A stretch of DNA of 58,242 bases, taken from assembly GCA_902622245.1 (NCBI GenBank), contig CACNPC010000003.1:119491-177732 (forward strand), given 5' to 3'. This stretch comes from an uncultured Pelagibacteraceae bacterium (GTDB taxonomy: Bacteria; Pseudomonadota; Alphaproteobacteria; Pelagibacterales; Pelagibacteraceae). Under the pieces are notes generated by a model that did no database searches, was not told the DNA's origin, and saw only the letters and a list, made by a program, of their open reading frames with translations. Within the stretch, counting starts at the first letter, position 1. Each line of letters begins with the position of its first letter. Of the stretch, positions 20,932 to 28,343 are shown in pieces. Both the position numbers and the translations under genes were made by a program.

Positions 20932-20960
20932 TTTATAATTGAACAAGAGGAATAAGTAAA
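20932..20960 (-). promoter_or_regulatory. Candidate promoter for tRNA-Leu-nadK, supplied by island 2
   Basis: On the minus strand, TTTACT (20955-20960), 17 bases, TATAAA (20932-20937), about 33 bases upstream of the tRNA 5' end. It lies within the island, so after integration tRNA-Leu and nadK would be driven by island DNA. Motif evidence only. Confidence 0.45.
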
Positions 20961-20980
20961 TTTTTTTTATTTTATCTCTC

Positions 20981-21019
20981 TAACGTCTAGTCTACGTCTA
21001 GTTGTCCTATAAAATCCTA
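20981..21019 (-). repeat. Phased repeat array R1 (island 2, left)
   Basis: On the minus strand: two 10-bp units starting ATAGGA, then two 11-bp units starting CTAGACGT. The core on the plus strand is ACGTCTAGTCTACGTCTAG. Nearly the same array occurs at 23563-23601, and the CTAGACGT half occurs at 24633-24654. It lies between the lyase gene end and tRNA-Leu, about 80 bases from the attachment site. Confidence 0.7.
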
Positions 21020-21038
21020 TTTTAATTTTAGCTAATTA

Positions 21039-23534
21039 TTATTTAACATTGGCTTGTAAATAATTTAAAATGGAATCTGTCCCACCTAAAACGCTCTCAA
21101 ACAATTCAATAGCCTCAACGTCGTCTGTTTCTTTAAAGTAATCATAGTGACACTGTTGGTTTTTTGCAATTTTCTCATTTTTAGTCATACTTATGAAGCT
21201 CATCCAGCCCCATTGATTTAACAATCTAGAACCACATTTACTTTGAATATTTTCGCTGTGTCTAAAGAAAGGTATAATAGCATCTTCTCCTGGTTCTTCT
21301 CCAATATTAATCACTAAAATTTGATCATCAGTATCAAGTTTTCTCTTATAAACTAAAGCTTCTTCAAGTTTAACTTTCTTATCAACTTCATTTATTAAAT
21401 TTCCTTTAATAATTGATTTATATAATTGATCTTCTTTTTGCCTTTTTGGTTTAATTGGATTTGTATTAGATGAGAAGTTTACATTATTTGATTTAAGTTT
21501 AAATATTCCATTTTCATAATTAAATATTGTAAAAATATCTTTCATTGGTTCTGCAATTTCCTCGGTTATTTTCGCTTTAGCTATTTTTTTTATATCATTT
21601 GGTAAAGTTCTTAAATTTTCATTATCTTTTAAATATTTTAATATAGAATTTGTCCCAGCTAAAATAGCTTCAAATAATTCCAAAGACTCAGCATCATTAG
21701 ACTCAGAAAAATAATTATGAATACATTGTTGGTTTTCTGCAAAATTTACATTATTAGTTTCACTTACAAAATTCATCCAACCGCCCTCAATGAAATTTAA
21801 CTCCATAAATAACATGCCACATTTATTTATAATATTTTCACGGTGTCTAAACAAAGGCATGATTGTATCTTCATCTGCCTTCCTTCCTATATAAACAGCT
21901 AAAATTTGATCCTTCATTTCATCTGTTAATTTATCCTGGTAAACCAATGCTCCATCAAATTTAATATTTTTATCATCTTCAGATATCAAATTTCCTTTGA
22001 TAAATGCTTTATATAATTGGTGATCTTTTTGTTTATTTGGCTTAATAGGATTTGTGTTTGATGCAAATTTTACATTATTTGATTTAAGCTTAAATGTACC
22101 ACCTAACATATTGTTAAAAATTTTAAATTCAGAATATCTAAATTTTTTTTCATAATCTTTTGGTTTTTCAGATAGTTTTTTTGTCCAAAAATTGTCCCCT
22201 TCTGACATTATATTTGCATTAAATATCTCTATTGGTTGAATATGATAATATGCACCATGGAATGGATGAACTTTAACTTCATGAGGTGAAAATTTATCCT
22301 CAAGCCACTCAGGATGTTTCTCTGTCACAAATCTTATTGACCAATTGATATAAGATTGTTTGTCCGGGATCCTCCCTATTTTCAAATCATGCTGGTAATT
22401 TTCAAGACCACCTCGTTCATAAATAACGTGTTCCATATGTGTTTTAAAAGGTTTTGTTCCACATGATGCTGCGCCAACTCCTTTTTTTGCTATATGTTTT
22501 ATTAAAGTAATATCATCATATATTTTGAAAAGTTGCTCGTACGCTTCAGCTAAAGTTTTTCCATGTCTTGTTTTATAATCAAGAAGATTAAATTTTGCTA
22601 AATTCAATAACTCCACATTAGTAGAAAATAATTGGCTTGTAGAGTATGAATATCCAATTGCTTTACAACCTTTTGCTGCTGTTGGAATAAAATATCCTTC
22701 GTCACCAATCATGCTTAAAACATAGTCTAAATCCCACAACCCTTTAGACCAAAGTTCTTTATCTTGCATAACTATAGCCAACGCTAATTCAGCTGAAGCA
22801 AATCTCAATCTTACAGTTCCACAATTATTAACTTTATGTCTTTTTTTATTAAGCTTCATAGGATTTTTAATTGGACAAAGTTTTGTTCTACTACGATTGC
22901 CATCTCTATCAAGTCGTTCGATCATTGCTTTATCTTTAAAATAATTTTGGATAGTCTTATGCTGATCTTCTGTAAAATTAAATTGATCATAATTAACTGC
23001 ATAAAATGTTACAAGTGGAGAAAGAACACCCCATAACTGATAGTCTCTTGGATTAAAATTATCCTTCCCTGAATTTTTGTAAACCCAATTATCTTTTTTG
23101 GCAGTTGCAATTTTTAATATTATTTCTCCATGTAAATCGATTCCTCCCTCAAAATCTATTGTGGCATAACTCATTAAAGATCTCTGACATTTTTTAAAAA
23201 TTTTTTCTTGAATTGTAGGAGTGCTTGGCACTTGAAATTCACTTATTACTTTTGTGCATAGTTTTTTTGATAAAATTTTTCCATCAATCTCATCTTTCCA
23301 AAGATAATTAGTGTGAGACCAATTATTGGCCTGTATATTTGTTCGATAAAACTTATATCTGTCATAGTCTTTTATAATTCTATTCACTTTAGGTAGTGGA
23401 ACCTTAAGAAGCTCACTGGATCTAACATGATCATCCATCATTTCTTTTGCTTCATCTGAATAAATTTGTTCTGCTAATATTGGATTTGTAAAAGTAAAAA
23501 TTGAAAATAATAAAAATATTAAAAATTTTTTCAT
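21039..23534 (-). CDS. Secreted alginate-lyase-like protein with two C-terminal repeats (island 2)
   Basis: 831 residues. Signal peptide 1-21 (MKKFLIFLLFSIFTFTNPILA). Residues of about 90-400 resemble the alpha/alpha-barrel alginate lyase family: KVNNCGTVRLRFASAELALA, then GDEGYFIPTAAKGCKAIGYS, then a helical region. By my eye alignment the usual Asn-His catalytic pair reads Asn-Cys, so activity is uncertain. Two homologous segments follow, at about 478-655 and 676-831, each starting with FKLKSNNV and ending near AGT(N/D)SIL-YL. Likely periplasmic or exported. Family assignment is by motif memory. Confidence 0.6.
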   Translation of the reverse strand: MKKFLIFLLFSIFTFTNPILAEQIYSDEAKEMMDDHVRSSELLKVPLPKVNRIIKDYDRYKFYRTNIQANNWSHTNYLWKDEIDGKILSKKLCTKVISEFQVPSTPTIQEKIFKKCQRSLMSYATIDFEGGIDLHGEIILKIATAKKDNWVYKNSGKDNFNPRDYQLWGVLSPLVTFYAVNYDQFNFTEDQHKTIQNYFKDKAMIERLDRDGNRSRTKLCPIKNPMKLNKKRHKVNNCGTVRLRFASAELALAIVMQDKELWSKGLWDLDYVLSMIGDEGYFIPTAAKGCKAIGYSYSTSQLFSTNVELLNLAKFNLLDYKTRHGKTLAEAYEQLFKIYDDITLIKHIAKKGVGAASCGTKPFKTHMEHVIYERGGLENYQHDLKIGRIPDKQSYINWSIRFVTEKHPEWLEDKFSPHEVKVHPFHGAYYHIQPIEIFNANIMSEGDNFWTKKLSEKPKDYEKKFRYSEFKIFNNMLGGTFKLKSNNVKFASNTNPIKPNKQKDHQLYKAFIKGNLISEDDKNIKFDGALVYQDKLTDEMKDQILAVYIGRKADEDTIMPLFRHRENIINKCGMLFMELNFIEGGWMNFVSETNNVNFAENQQCIHNYFSESNDAESLELFEAILAGTNSILKYLKDNENLRTLPNDIKKIAKAKITEEIAEPMKDIFTIFNYENGIFKLKSNNVNFSSNTNPIKPKRQKEDQLYKSIIKGNLINEVDKKVKLEEALVYKRKLDTDDQILVINIGEEPGEDAIIPFFRHSENIQSKCGSRLLNQWGWMSFISMTKNEKIAKNQQCHYDYFKETDDVEAIELFESVLGGTDSILNYLQANVK

Positions 23535-23562
23535 ATATATTAATAATAATATTCTATCTCTT

Positions 23563-23601
23563 TAACGTCTAGTCTACGTCTAGTTATCCTATAATATCCT
23601 A
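23563..23601 (-). repeat. Phased repeat array R2 (island 2, middle)
   Basis: The CTAGACGT pair is identical to R1 over 22 bases (23563-23584), followed by two ATAGGATA units 10 bp apart. It starts about 28 bases upstream of the 831-residue protein's ATG. The AT-rich stretch between array and ATG is nearly identical to that before the 319-residue gene. Confidence 0.7.
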
Positions 23602-23646
23602 TTTAATACCTGATTTTTTTCTAACATTGTTTAAAATCAATTCATA

Positions 23647-24606
23647 TTAAAGTTTGTTACAATTATAACCTAAATTTATTAAGTTTAATTGATTGCATTG
23701 ATCTGCAAATCTTATTTCATCTATATACAAAATTTGAACTGTTGAAGCTTCCTCATAATTCCATTTAGTTTTCACTTTTTTTCCTTTAGCTTTTATTTGA
23801 TTTGCTCTTGGCTGATAAATACCAAAATTTGTTGATGAGAATGATGAGTTTCCTGGCATTTTATTTTCCATATTAATAATTTTTTTTCCGTTAACCCACA
23901 TGAGTAAACTTTTCTTATTAGGTGTATGCACTATTACATCTATCCACTTTCCCAAGTGATTAGAAAAATGTTTTAAATCAAAAAAAGGTGGATCGTGATA
24001 TTTTTCACTTATTTTTCTACAAATATTTTTTCCTAGAAGTTTTTTACTAATTTTAACGCACTTATTGTCGTGAAGAAAACTTCTTAACTCTACATTTACA
24101 ATTCCTTCAGGTGAGATACCCATTCTATAATGTGCACCTTTGCTTTTTCTATGTATTTGATTGAATATAAGTGGCGTATTTGAATGAATATAATTTTTAG
24201 GGATTAATACAGAAAATGAAAGCCATTTACTTCCCCAATCTCGATACTTAGTTCCTATAAAAACTCGTCGTGCTCCCTCATAGCAATTGTTAAAGTTGTT
24301 TTTGCTATCATTAGATTTCTTGTATATCCCACAATCACCTGGATGACTTTCAAATTTAATAGAGATATTATCTTCTCTTGAAATCTCATCTGTGATTTTC
24401 AAACAGTGATCAGGTCCTTTACCTTTCTGCCAGCAAGCATCCCAATGGTTCATTCTCAATTGTTTTCCATCAAGAACACTTTCAGGTAAATTAATTAAAC
24501 GCGAATTACCACTACTTTTACCTCCAGCTAATTCTTTCCATACTACTGGATCTGCATATGAATAATTTAAAAAGAGAAAAAATAATAAAAATAAAAATTT
24601 TTTCAT
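23647..24606 (-). CDS. Secreted heparin-lyase-like (PL20-type) polysaccharide lyase (island 2)
   Basis: 319 residues. Signal peptide 1-18 (MKKFLFLLFFLFLNYSYA). The remainder resembles the jelly-roll polysaccharide lyase family that includes heparin lyase I and glucuronan lyases. Features are WLSFSVLIPKNYIHSNTPLI with a following NQIH, GKWIDVIVHTPN, LLMWVNGKKI and a terminal GIYQP strand. Paired Cys suggest disulfides and periplasmic location. The signal peptide and 5' leader are almost the same as in the 831-residue gene, suggesting duplicated expression signals. Substrate unknown. Confidence 0.6.
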   Translation of the reverse strand: MKKFLFLLFFLFLNYSYADPVVWKELAGGKSSGNSRLINLPESVLDGKQLRMNHWDACWQKGKGPDHCLKITDEISREDNISIKFESHPGDCGIYKKSNDSKNNFNNCYEGARRVFIGTKYRDWGSKWLSFSVLIPKNYIHSNTPLIFNQIHRKSKGAHYRMGISPEGIVNVELRSFLHDNKCVKISKKLLGKNICRKISEKYHDPPFFDLKHFSNHLGKWIDVIVHTPNKKSLLMWVNGKKIINMENKMPGNSSFSSTNFGIYQPRANQIKAKGKKVKTKWNYEEASTVQILYIDEIRFADQCNQLNLINLGYNCNKL

Positions 24607-24632
24607 ATATTAATAATAATATTCTATCTTTT

Positions 24633-24654
24633 TAACGTCTAGTTTACGTCTAGT
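24633..24654 (-). repeat. Phased repeat array R3 (island 2)
   Basis: The CTAGACGT pair with one change from R1 and R2, starting 26 bases upstream of the 319-residue gene's ATG. The ATAGGA units seen in R1 and R2 are not present here. The remaining gap to 24863 contains array R4 and the tRNA-Leu fragment; no further feature is seen. Confidence 0.65.
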
Positions 24655-24713
24655 TTAAGAAAATTTATTATACATATTTTCAAATAATAATAGGTTAAGG
24701 TTTTATTAAAATG

Positions 24714-24762
24714 TAGGATTTGATGGGATTTAAGACTGTATGAGACTGTGTGAGACTATAAA
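24714..24762 (+). repeat. Inverted related array R4 (island 2, right end)
   Basis: On the plus strand, TAGGATTTGATGGGAT is followed by three 10-bp units: AGACTGTATG, AGACTGTGTG, AGACTATAAA. The order (TAGGA units then AGAC units) matches R1 and R2 read on the minus strand, so this is a diverged copy in inverted orientation. It ends 18 bases from the attachment site. Confidence 0.55.
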
Positions 24763-24780
24763 ATATCTCAACGCTATATT

Positions 24781-24821
24781 TTTTAAGTCCTTTGTGTCTA
24801 CCAATTTCACCACGAGGGCAT
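24781..24821 (-). repeat. 41-bp direct repeat, copy 2 (tRNA-Leu 5' fragment)
   Basis: An exact copy of 20861-20901: the 5' half of tRNA-Leu ending in the anticodon loop. It lacks the 3' half and cannot be a working tRNA. It is the far boundary of island 2 and still adjoins the ancestral upstream DNA of tRNA-Leu. Confidence 0.93.
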
Positions 24822-24863
24822 TTATAAAGTTCATCGTTATATATATTAAAATTTATATCTTAA

Positions 24864-26156
24864 CTATATTAAATTGTATTGATATTCTCTAGCTTCAATT
24901 ATTTGTTTTGGTAAATTTAGCTCAACATCATCCAATCTTATAAATTGATCTTTCATTACGTCATTCTTTAAGACTAAATTATCAGTATAACCCATAGGTA
25001 AAATTCTTTCGTGTTTAGATCTTTTGGATGAAATCAACCTTCCCCTTGCACAATAACCCCCTTCTCCATCAAGTTTTTGTCCTGCCTTTAAATCTTTTTT
25101 TGCGACACTAGCTATCTCAGCATTAAAATTTTTTGTATGACCTGTAGCCTTATTATCAAGCACTATGGAATAAATTGATTGAGCTAATTCTAATCCAATA
25201 TAATGATAAGGCCTCCAAATGGCTGAATAACTTCCCGAAGAGTCAGTTACCATTCCATAGTCTTTAAAACAGTTTTTCACATACTCATTTTGAGCTTTAA
25301 TAACAATATACACTCCCCATCTAAGATCATTAGGGATATCTTTTTTATCTAAATCTATGCTTGAAATAACCTCAACCTGACCAGAGTGATCTAGTAGACC
25401 GCCTTCAGATTTTGGAATTAATTTTTTAGCAATGTCATAAACTCCAATTGGAGGATATGTTAATCCGCTATTTGGGCATTTTAAGTCTGTGGCATTACTA
25501 ACAGCACACATTTCTATTGATGATTTATCCCCACATAAAAAACTATTAAACATTTTAGGGTTCATTCCAGATTCATTTTCAGCTCTTTCTTTAGTTAAAC
25601 CATAATGTCCCCAAACAGTTTCTGGTGTCGAATATTCAAAAGATGGGTGGTATTTTGTTCCTTTTCCTGCACATATAACTTCAAAACCATTTAATTTTGC
25701 CCATTCAATTTGTTCTAAAATTAATGATGGTTGATCACCATAAGCCATGGAACAGATAACATTATTTTCTTTGGCTAAGTCAGATAAATATTTTCCACAC
25801 AAAACATCTGCCTCTACATTAACCATTATTACATGCCTTTTGCTTTCTATGATTTTCTTTGCGTGTAATGTACCTGCTATAGGGTTGCCTGTAGCTTCAA
25901 TAAATACATCAATTTCTCTGTTAAAAACTTTGTCTAAATTATCTGCAAAGTTAATATTTTGTATATTTTCGCTAGATAATCCACTATTTAAACAATTTTT
26001 TTTTGCTCTCTCAATATTAAGTTCTATGATTGAATCTATAATGATTTTGTTTAATTGATTATATTGAGCGAGAAACATTGAAACAAATTTCCCACATCCA
26101 ACAAAAGCAACTCTAATTGGTTTTTTTAAATTTTGAAGTTTAGTATATAAATACAC
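24864..26156 (-). CDS. NAD(P)-dependent oxidoreductase with C-terminal SAF domain (homoserine-dehydrogenase-like)
   Basis: 430 residues. An N-terminal Rossmann fold (RVAFVGCGKFVSMFLAQ, about 14-30) is followed by FIEATGNPIAGTLHAKKII and a catalytic-like middle part resembling homoserine dehydrogenases. A C-terminal SAF domain follows (EIASVAKKDLKAGQKLDGEG). Proteins of this build (COG4091 type) are seen in sugar-acid or amino-acid pathways, but the substrate is not known. It starts 4 bases after azlD, last in its operon, and ends just outside island 2. Confidence 0.75.
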   Translation of the reverse strand: MYLYTKLQNLKKPIRVAFVGCGKFVSMFLAQYNQLNKIIIDSIIELNIERAKKNCLNSGLSSENIQNINFADNLDKVFNREIDVFIEATGNPIAGTLHAKKIIESKRHVIMVNVEADVLCGKYLSDLAKENNVICSMAYGDQPSLILEQIEWAKLNGFEVICAGKGTKYHPSFEYSTPETVWGHYGLTKERAENESGMNPKMFNSFLCGDKSSIEMCAVSNATDLKCPNSGLTYPPIGVYDIAKKLIPKSEGGLLDHSGQVEVISSIDLDKKDIPNDLRWGVYIVIKAQNEYVKNCFKDYGMVTDSSGSYSAIWRPYHYIGLELAQSIYSIVLDNKATGHTKNFNAEIASVAKKDLKAGQKLDGEGGYCARGRLISSKRSKHERILPMGYTDNLVLKNDVMKDQFIRLDDVELNLPKQIIEAREYQYNLI

Positions 26157-26160
26157 AGAT

Positions 26161-26478
26161 CTATCTTAATAAGAAAAAAATAATAAACCAATAAGATAAT
26201 AATCCTGATACAATAGTAGCGATTACACTCCTTGAGTAAAATCCAACAACTAAAGCAACAATTGCACCATAAATTTTTGGATCTGTGATTTCTACTAACA
26301 AACCAAAATCATTAAAAAAAACACCAGGAAATATTATTGCTGGAAATACAGCTGCTGGAACATAATTAAGAACTTCTTTAACTTTTGTTCCAAGCATTTC
26401 TCTATCAATTAAAGCTACCATAGCCATCCTAGAGAAATAAGTAATAATTCCAGATACTATAATTGAAAACCAGGTCAT
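26161..26478 (-). CDS. azlD: AzlD family branched-chain amino acid transport subunit
   Basis: 105 residues with three or four hydrophobic segments. It is typical of AzlD: MTWFSIIVSGIITYFSRMAM, YVPAAVFPAIIFPGVFF, AIVALVVGFYSR and a hydrophobic C-terminus. The small subunit pairs with AzlC to export branched-chain amino acids and their analogues. It overlaps azlC by 4 bases (ATGA type). Confidence 0.88.
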   Translation of the reverse strand: MTWFSIIVSGIITYFSRMAMVALIDREMLGTKVKEVLNYVPAAVFPAIIFPGVFFNDFGLLVEITDPKIYGAIVALVVGFYSRSVIATIVSGLLSYWFIIFFLLR

Positions 26479-27161
26479 TTTTTAAACCTCAACATTATAA
26501 ATGCAGCAATTAGAGCGACTATAGGAGATAATATTATGTAAGATTTAAATGGAGCATTAAATAAAATTAATGATGCAAATCCAGATACCAACATCACAAA
26601 AACATGATCTAATTTTCTTAAGTCATTTACAATAATTGCTAAAAAAGTGAGAGGGATCGCAAATTTTAAACCTAATTCATCAGGAATAAATGAGCCCAAT
26701 ATAATTCCACTAATTGTGGATAACTGCCAACAAAACCAAAGTGTTACTCCTGTACCAAGAACATAGTAATGTGGGTTAGATAAATTTTTATTTTGTTTAA
26801 TGTACTTGTTAGATTCTGCAAAGCCTTGGTCTACAATAAAATAAGAAATAAGTAATTTTTTAATAAAGCTTAGTTTTTCTAAATACTCAGATAAAACTGC
26901 TCCATATAATAAATGTCTCGAGTTTATTACTCCAACTGATGTAATAGCTACTAATGATGAAGCTCCACCTGACAAAAGTTGCATAAATATTATCTGTGAA
27001 GCACCGCCAAAAATAATCAAGGAAGTTGCATAAACTAAAATTGGATCAAAACCTAATTCAATACCAATAGCTCCAGTTATAATTCCAAAAGGAATTACTG
27101 ATAACATATGAGGTAAAACAGCAACTATACCTTTAAAAAATATTTTTGATTTTGAAAGCAT
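26475..27161 (-). CDS. azlC: AzlC family branched-chain amino acid exporter subunit
   Basis: 228 residues with several membrane helices. The family motifs GIITGAIGIELGFDP, FGGASQIIFMQLLSGGA and GVINSRHLLYGAVLSEYL are clear. It is the large subunit of the AzlCD exporter in the inner membrane. It lies between a gamma-glutamylcyclotransferase-like gene and azlD. Export of amino acids in a cell thought to have a small regulatory repertoire suggests overflow protection; that is inference. Confidence 0.88.
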   Translation of the reverse strand: MLSKSKIFFKGIVAVLPHMLSVIPFGIITGAIGIELGFDPILVYATSLIIFGGASQIIFMQLLSGGASSLVAITSVGVINSRHLLYGAVLSEYLEKLSFIKKLLISYFIVDQGFAESNKYIKQNKNLSNPHYYVLGTGVTLWFCWQLSTISGIILGSFIPDELGLKFAIPLTFLAIIVNDLRKLDHVFVMLVSGFASLILFNAPFKSYIILSPIVALIAAFIMLRFKK

Positions 27162-27164
27162 TAA

Positions 27165-27569
27165 TTAAAAATTCACTAAAGCTTTTTTGAGATATTTTTT
27201 ATCTAATTTACAATCTTTATAGCCCTGCTTAACAACGTTTAGATATCTTTCTGTGGGATATCTAAAAATAGTTTTTTTAGGCATGATATAAGTCATCACA
27301 GTATTGTTGTAATACTTAAAATACATTTTTTTATAAAGAATTGGATAATCTTCATAAATATCAAGTTTTTTTTCATCACTTTTTGATATCTCGTACAATC
27401 CACCAGGCACAATTGAATTATTTTTCTTTTCTATATCTGCTGCACGATACTTGCTTCTGAAATTAAGTGTATATCCTTTTAAATTTATCTTTTTAATAAA
27501 TTTGGAGTCTTTGCATCTTCTTTTCATTTGAAAATGATTTAGATTACTTCCGTAAGCAAAATAAAACAT
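27165..27569 (-). CDS. Gamma-glutamylcyclotransferase-like protein
   Basis: 134 residues. The substrate loop FYFAYGSNLNHFQMKRRC at the N-terminus and the acidic catalytic region LDIYEDYPILYKK are those of the GGCT/AIG2-like family. Members cleave gamma-glutamyl amino acids or related amides. The reaction here is not determined. It is in an operon with azlCD, 3 bases from the upstream gene and 3 bases before azlC. Confidence 0.75.
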   Translation of the reverse strand: MFYFAYGSNLNHFQMKRRCKDSKFIKKINLKGYTLNFRSKYRAADIEKKNNSIVPGGLYEISKSDEKKLDIYEDYPILYKKMYFKYYNNTVMTYIMPKKTIFRYPTERYLNVVKQGYKDCKLDKKYLKKALVNF

Positions 27570-27571
27570 AA

Positions 27572-28321
27572 TTATCTCTCAACTATTTCAATTTCTTTAT
27601 CTTTAACAAACTTGAGTATTTCTGAATTACATTTATCAATTTTTGTTTTATCTACTGATCTAACAACAATTGATACCCCTAATTTTCCAGCTTTGAAAAA
27701 AGGATAACTTCCAATTTCAACTTCAGAATTATTATTTTGGACCTCTGTTAAAGATTTAGCTATTTCACTCTCGACAGTTCTTAAATTAATTGTTTCACTC
27801 AATATTGGCTCCCCTCCAACCAAAAGGTTATTTAAACTTCCAAGCATAGCCTTCATAATAGATGGAACTCCTGGAAGACAAAATACATTTTCAACATAAA
27901 AACCAGGCGCACCACTAGATGGATTCAAAATTAAATTAGCGCTAACAGGCATTTTAGCCATCTTTTGTCTACCTTCATTAAATTCTCCTGGCTTATAATA
28001 ATTTTCTAGTATTGAAAAAGCTTCTTTATGAAAACCGTATTCAATATTAAATGCCTTAGAAACAGATTCTGCTGTAATATCATCATGAGTGGGTCCTATT
28101 CCTCCAGTTGTAAATATATAAGAATATTTTTTTCTCAGTTCATTAACTGAATTTATTATAATACTTTCATCATCAGGAATTACTCTAACTTCTGCAACAG
28201 GTATGCCTAATGAATTTAACCAAATAGCTAATGTACTTGTATTAACATCTTGTGTTCTGCCTGACAGAACTTCATTACCGATAATTAAAATACCAGCATT
28301 TATCTCTTTTTTATTTTGCAT
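27572..28321 (-). CDS. MoaB/CinA N-terminal-like molybdopterin-binding domain protein
   Basis: 249 residues. It has the MoCF-type fold: ILIIGNEVLSGRTQDVNT at the start, then YIFTTGGIGPTHDDITAESV near residues 68-87. It corresponds to CinA without its C-terminal amidohydrolase domain. CinA-type N-terminal domains are linked to pyridine nucleotide recycling, and MoaB/MogA to molybdopterin; I cannot choose between them. It is divergent from sfsA with only 22 bases between. Confidence 0.78.
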   Translation of the reverse strand: MQNKKEINAGILIIGNEVLSGRTQDVNTSTLAIWLNSLGIPVAEVRVIPDDESIIINSVNELRKKYSYIFTTGGIGPTHDDITAESVSKAFNIEYGFHKEAFSILENYYKPGEFNEGRQKMAKMPVSANLILNPSSGAPGFYVENVFCLPGVPSIMKAMLGSLNNLLVGGEPILSETINLRTVESEIAKSLTEVQNNNSEVEIGSYPFFKAGKLGVSIVVRSVDKTKIDKCNSEILKFVKDKEIEIVER

Positions 28322-28343
28322 ATGTAAATATAAGTAAATTTAT

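Larger units (their letters stand above)
20902..24821. mobile_element. Island 2: 3.9-kb integrase-less tRNA-Leu island with two lyase-like genes
   Basis: One integration unit of 3920 bp bounded by the 41-bp repeats. It encodes two secreted proteins resembling polysaccharide lyases, each flanked by a copy of a phased repeat array (near 20981, 23563 and 24633), plus an inverted related array near 24714. No recombinase gene is present. Insertion at the tRNA 5' side moved tRNA-Leu-nadK away from its original upstream sequence. Confidence 0.8.

Noticed and set aside
20981..24654. CRISPR array or integron attC series
   Set aside because: Only three copies occur, spaced by whole genes; there are no short spacers, no cas genes, no integron integrase and no attC-like folded palindrome.
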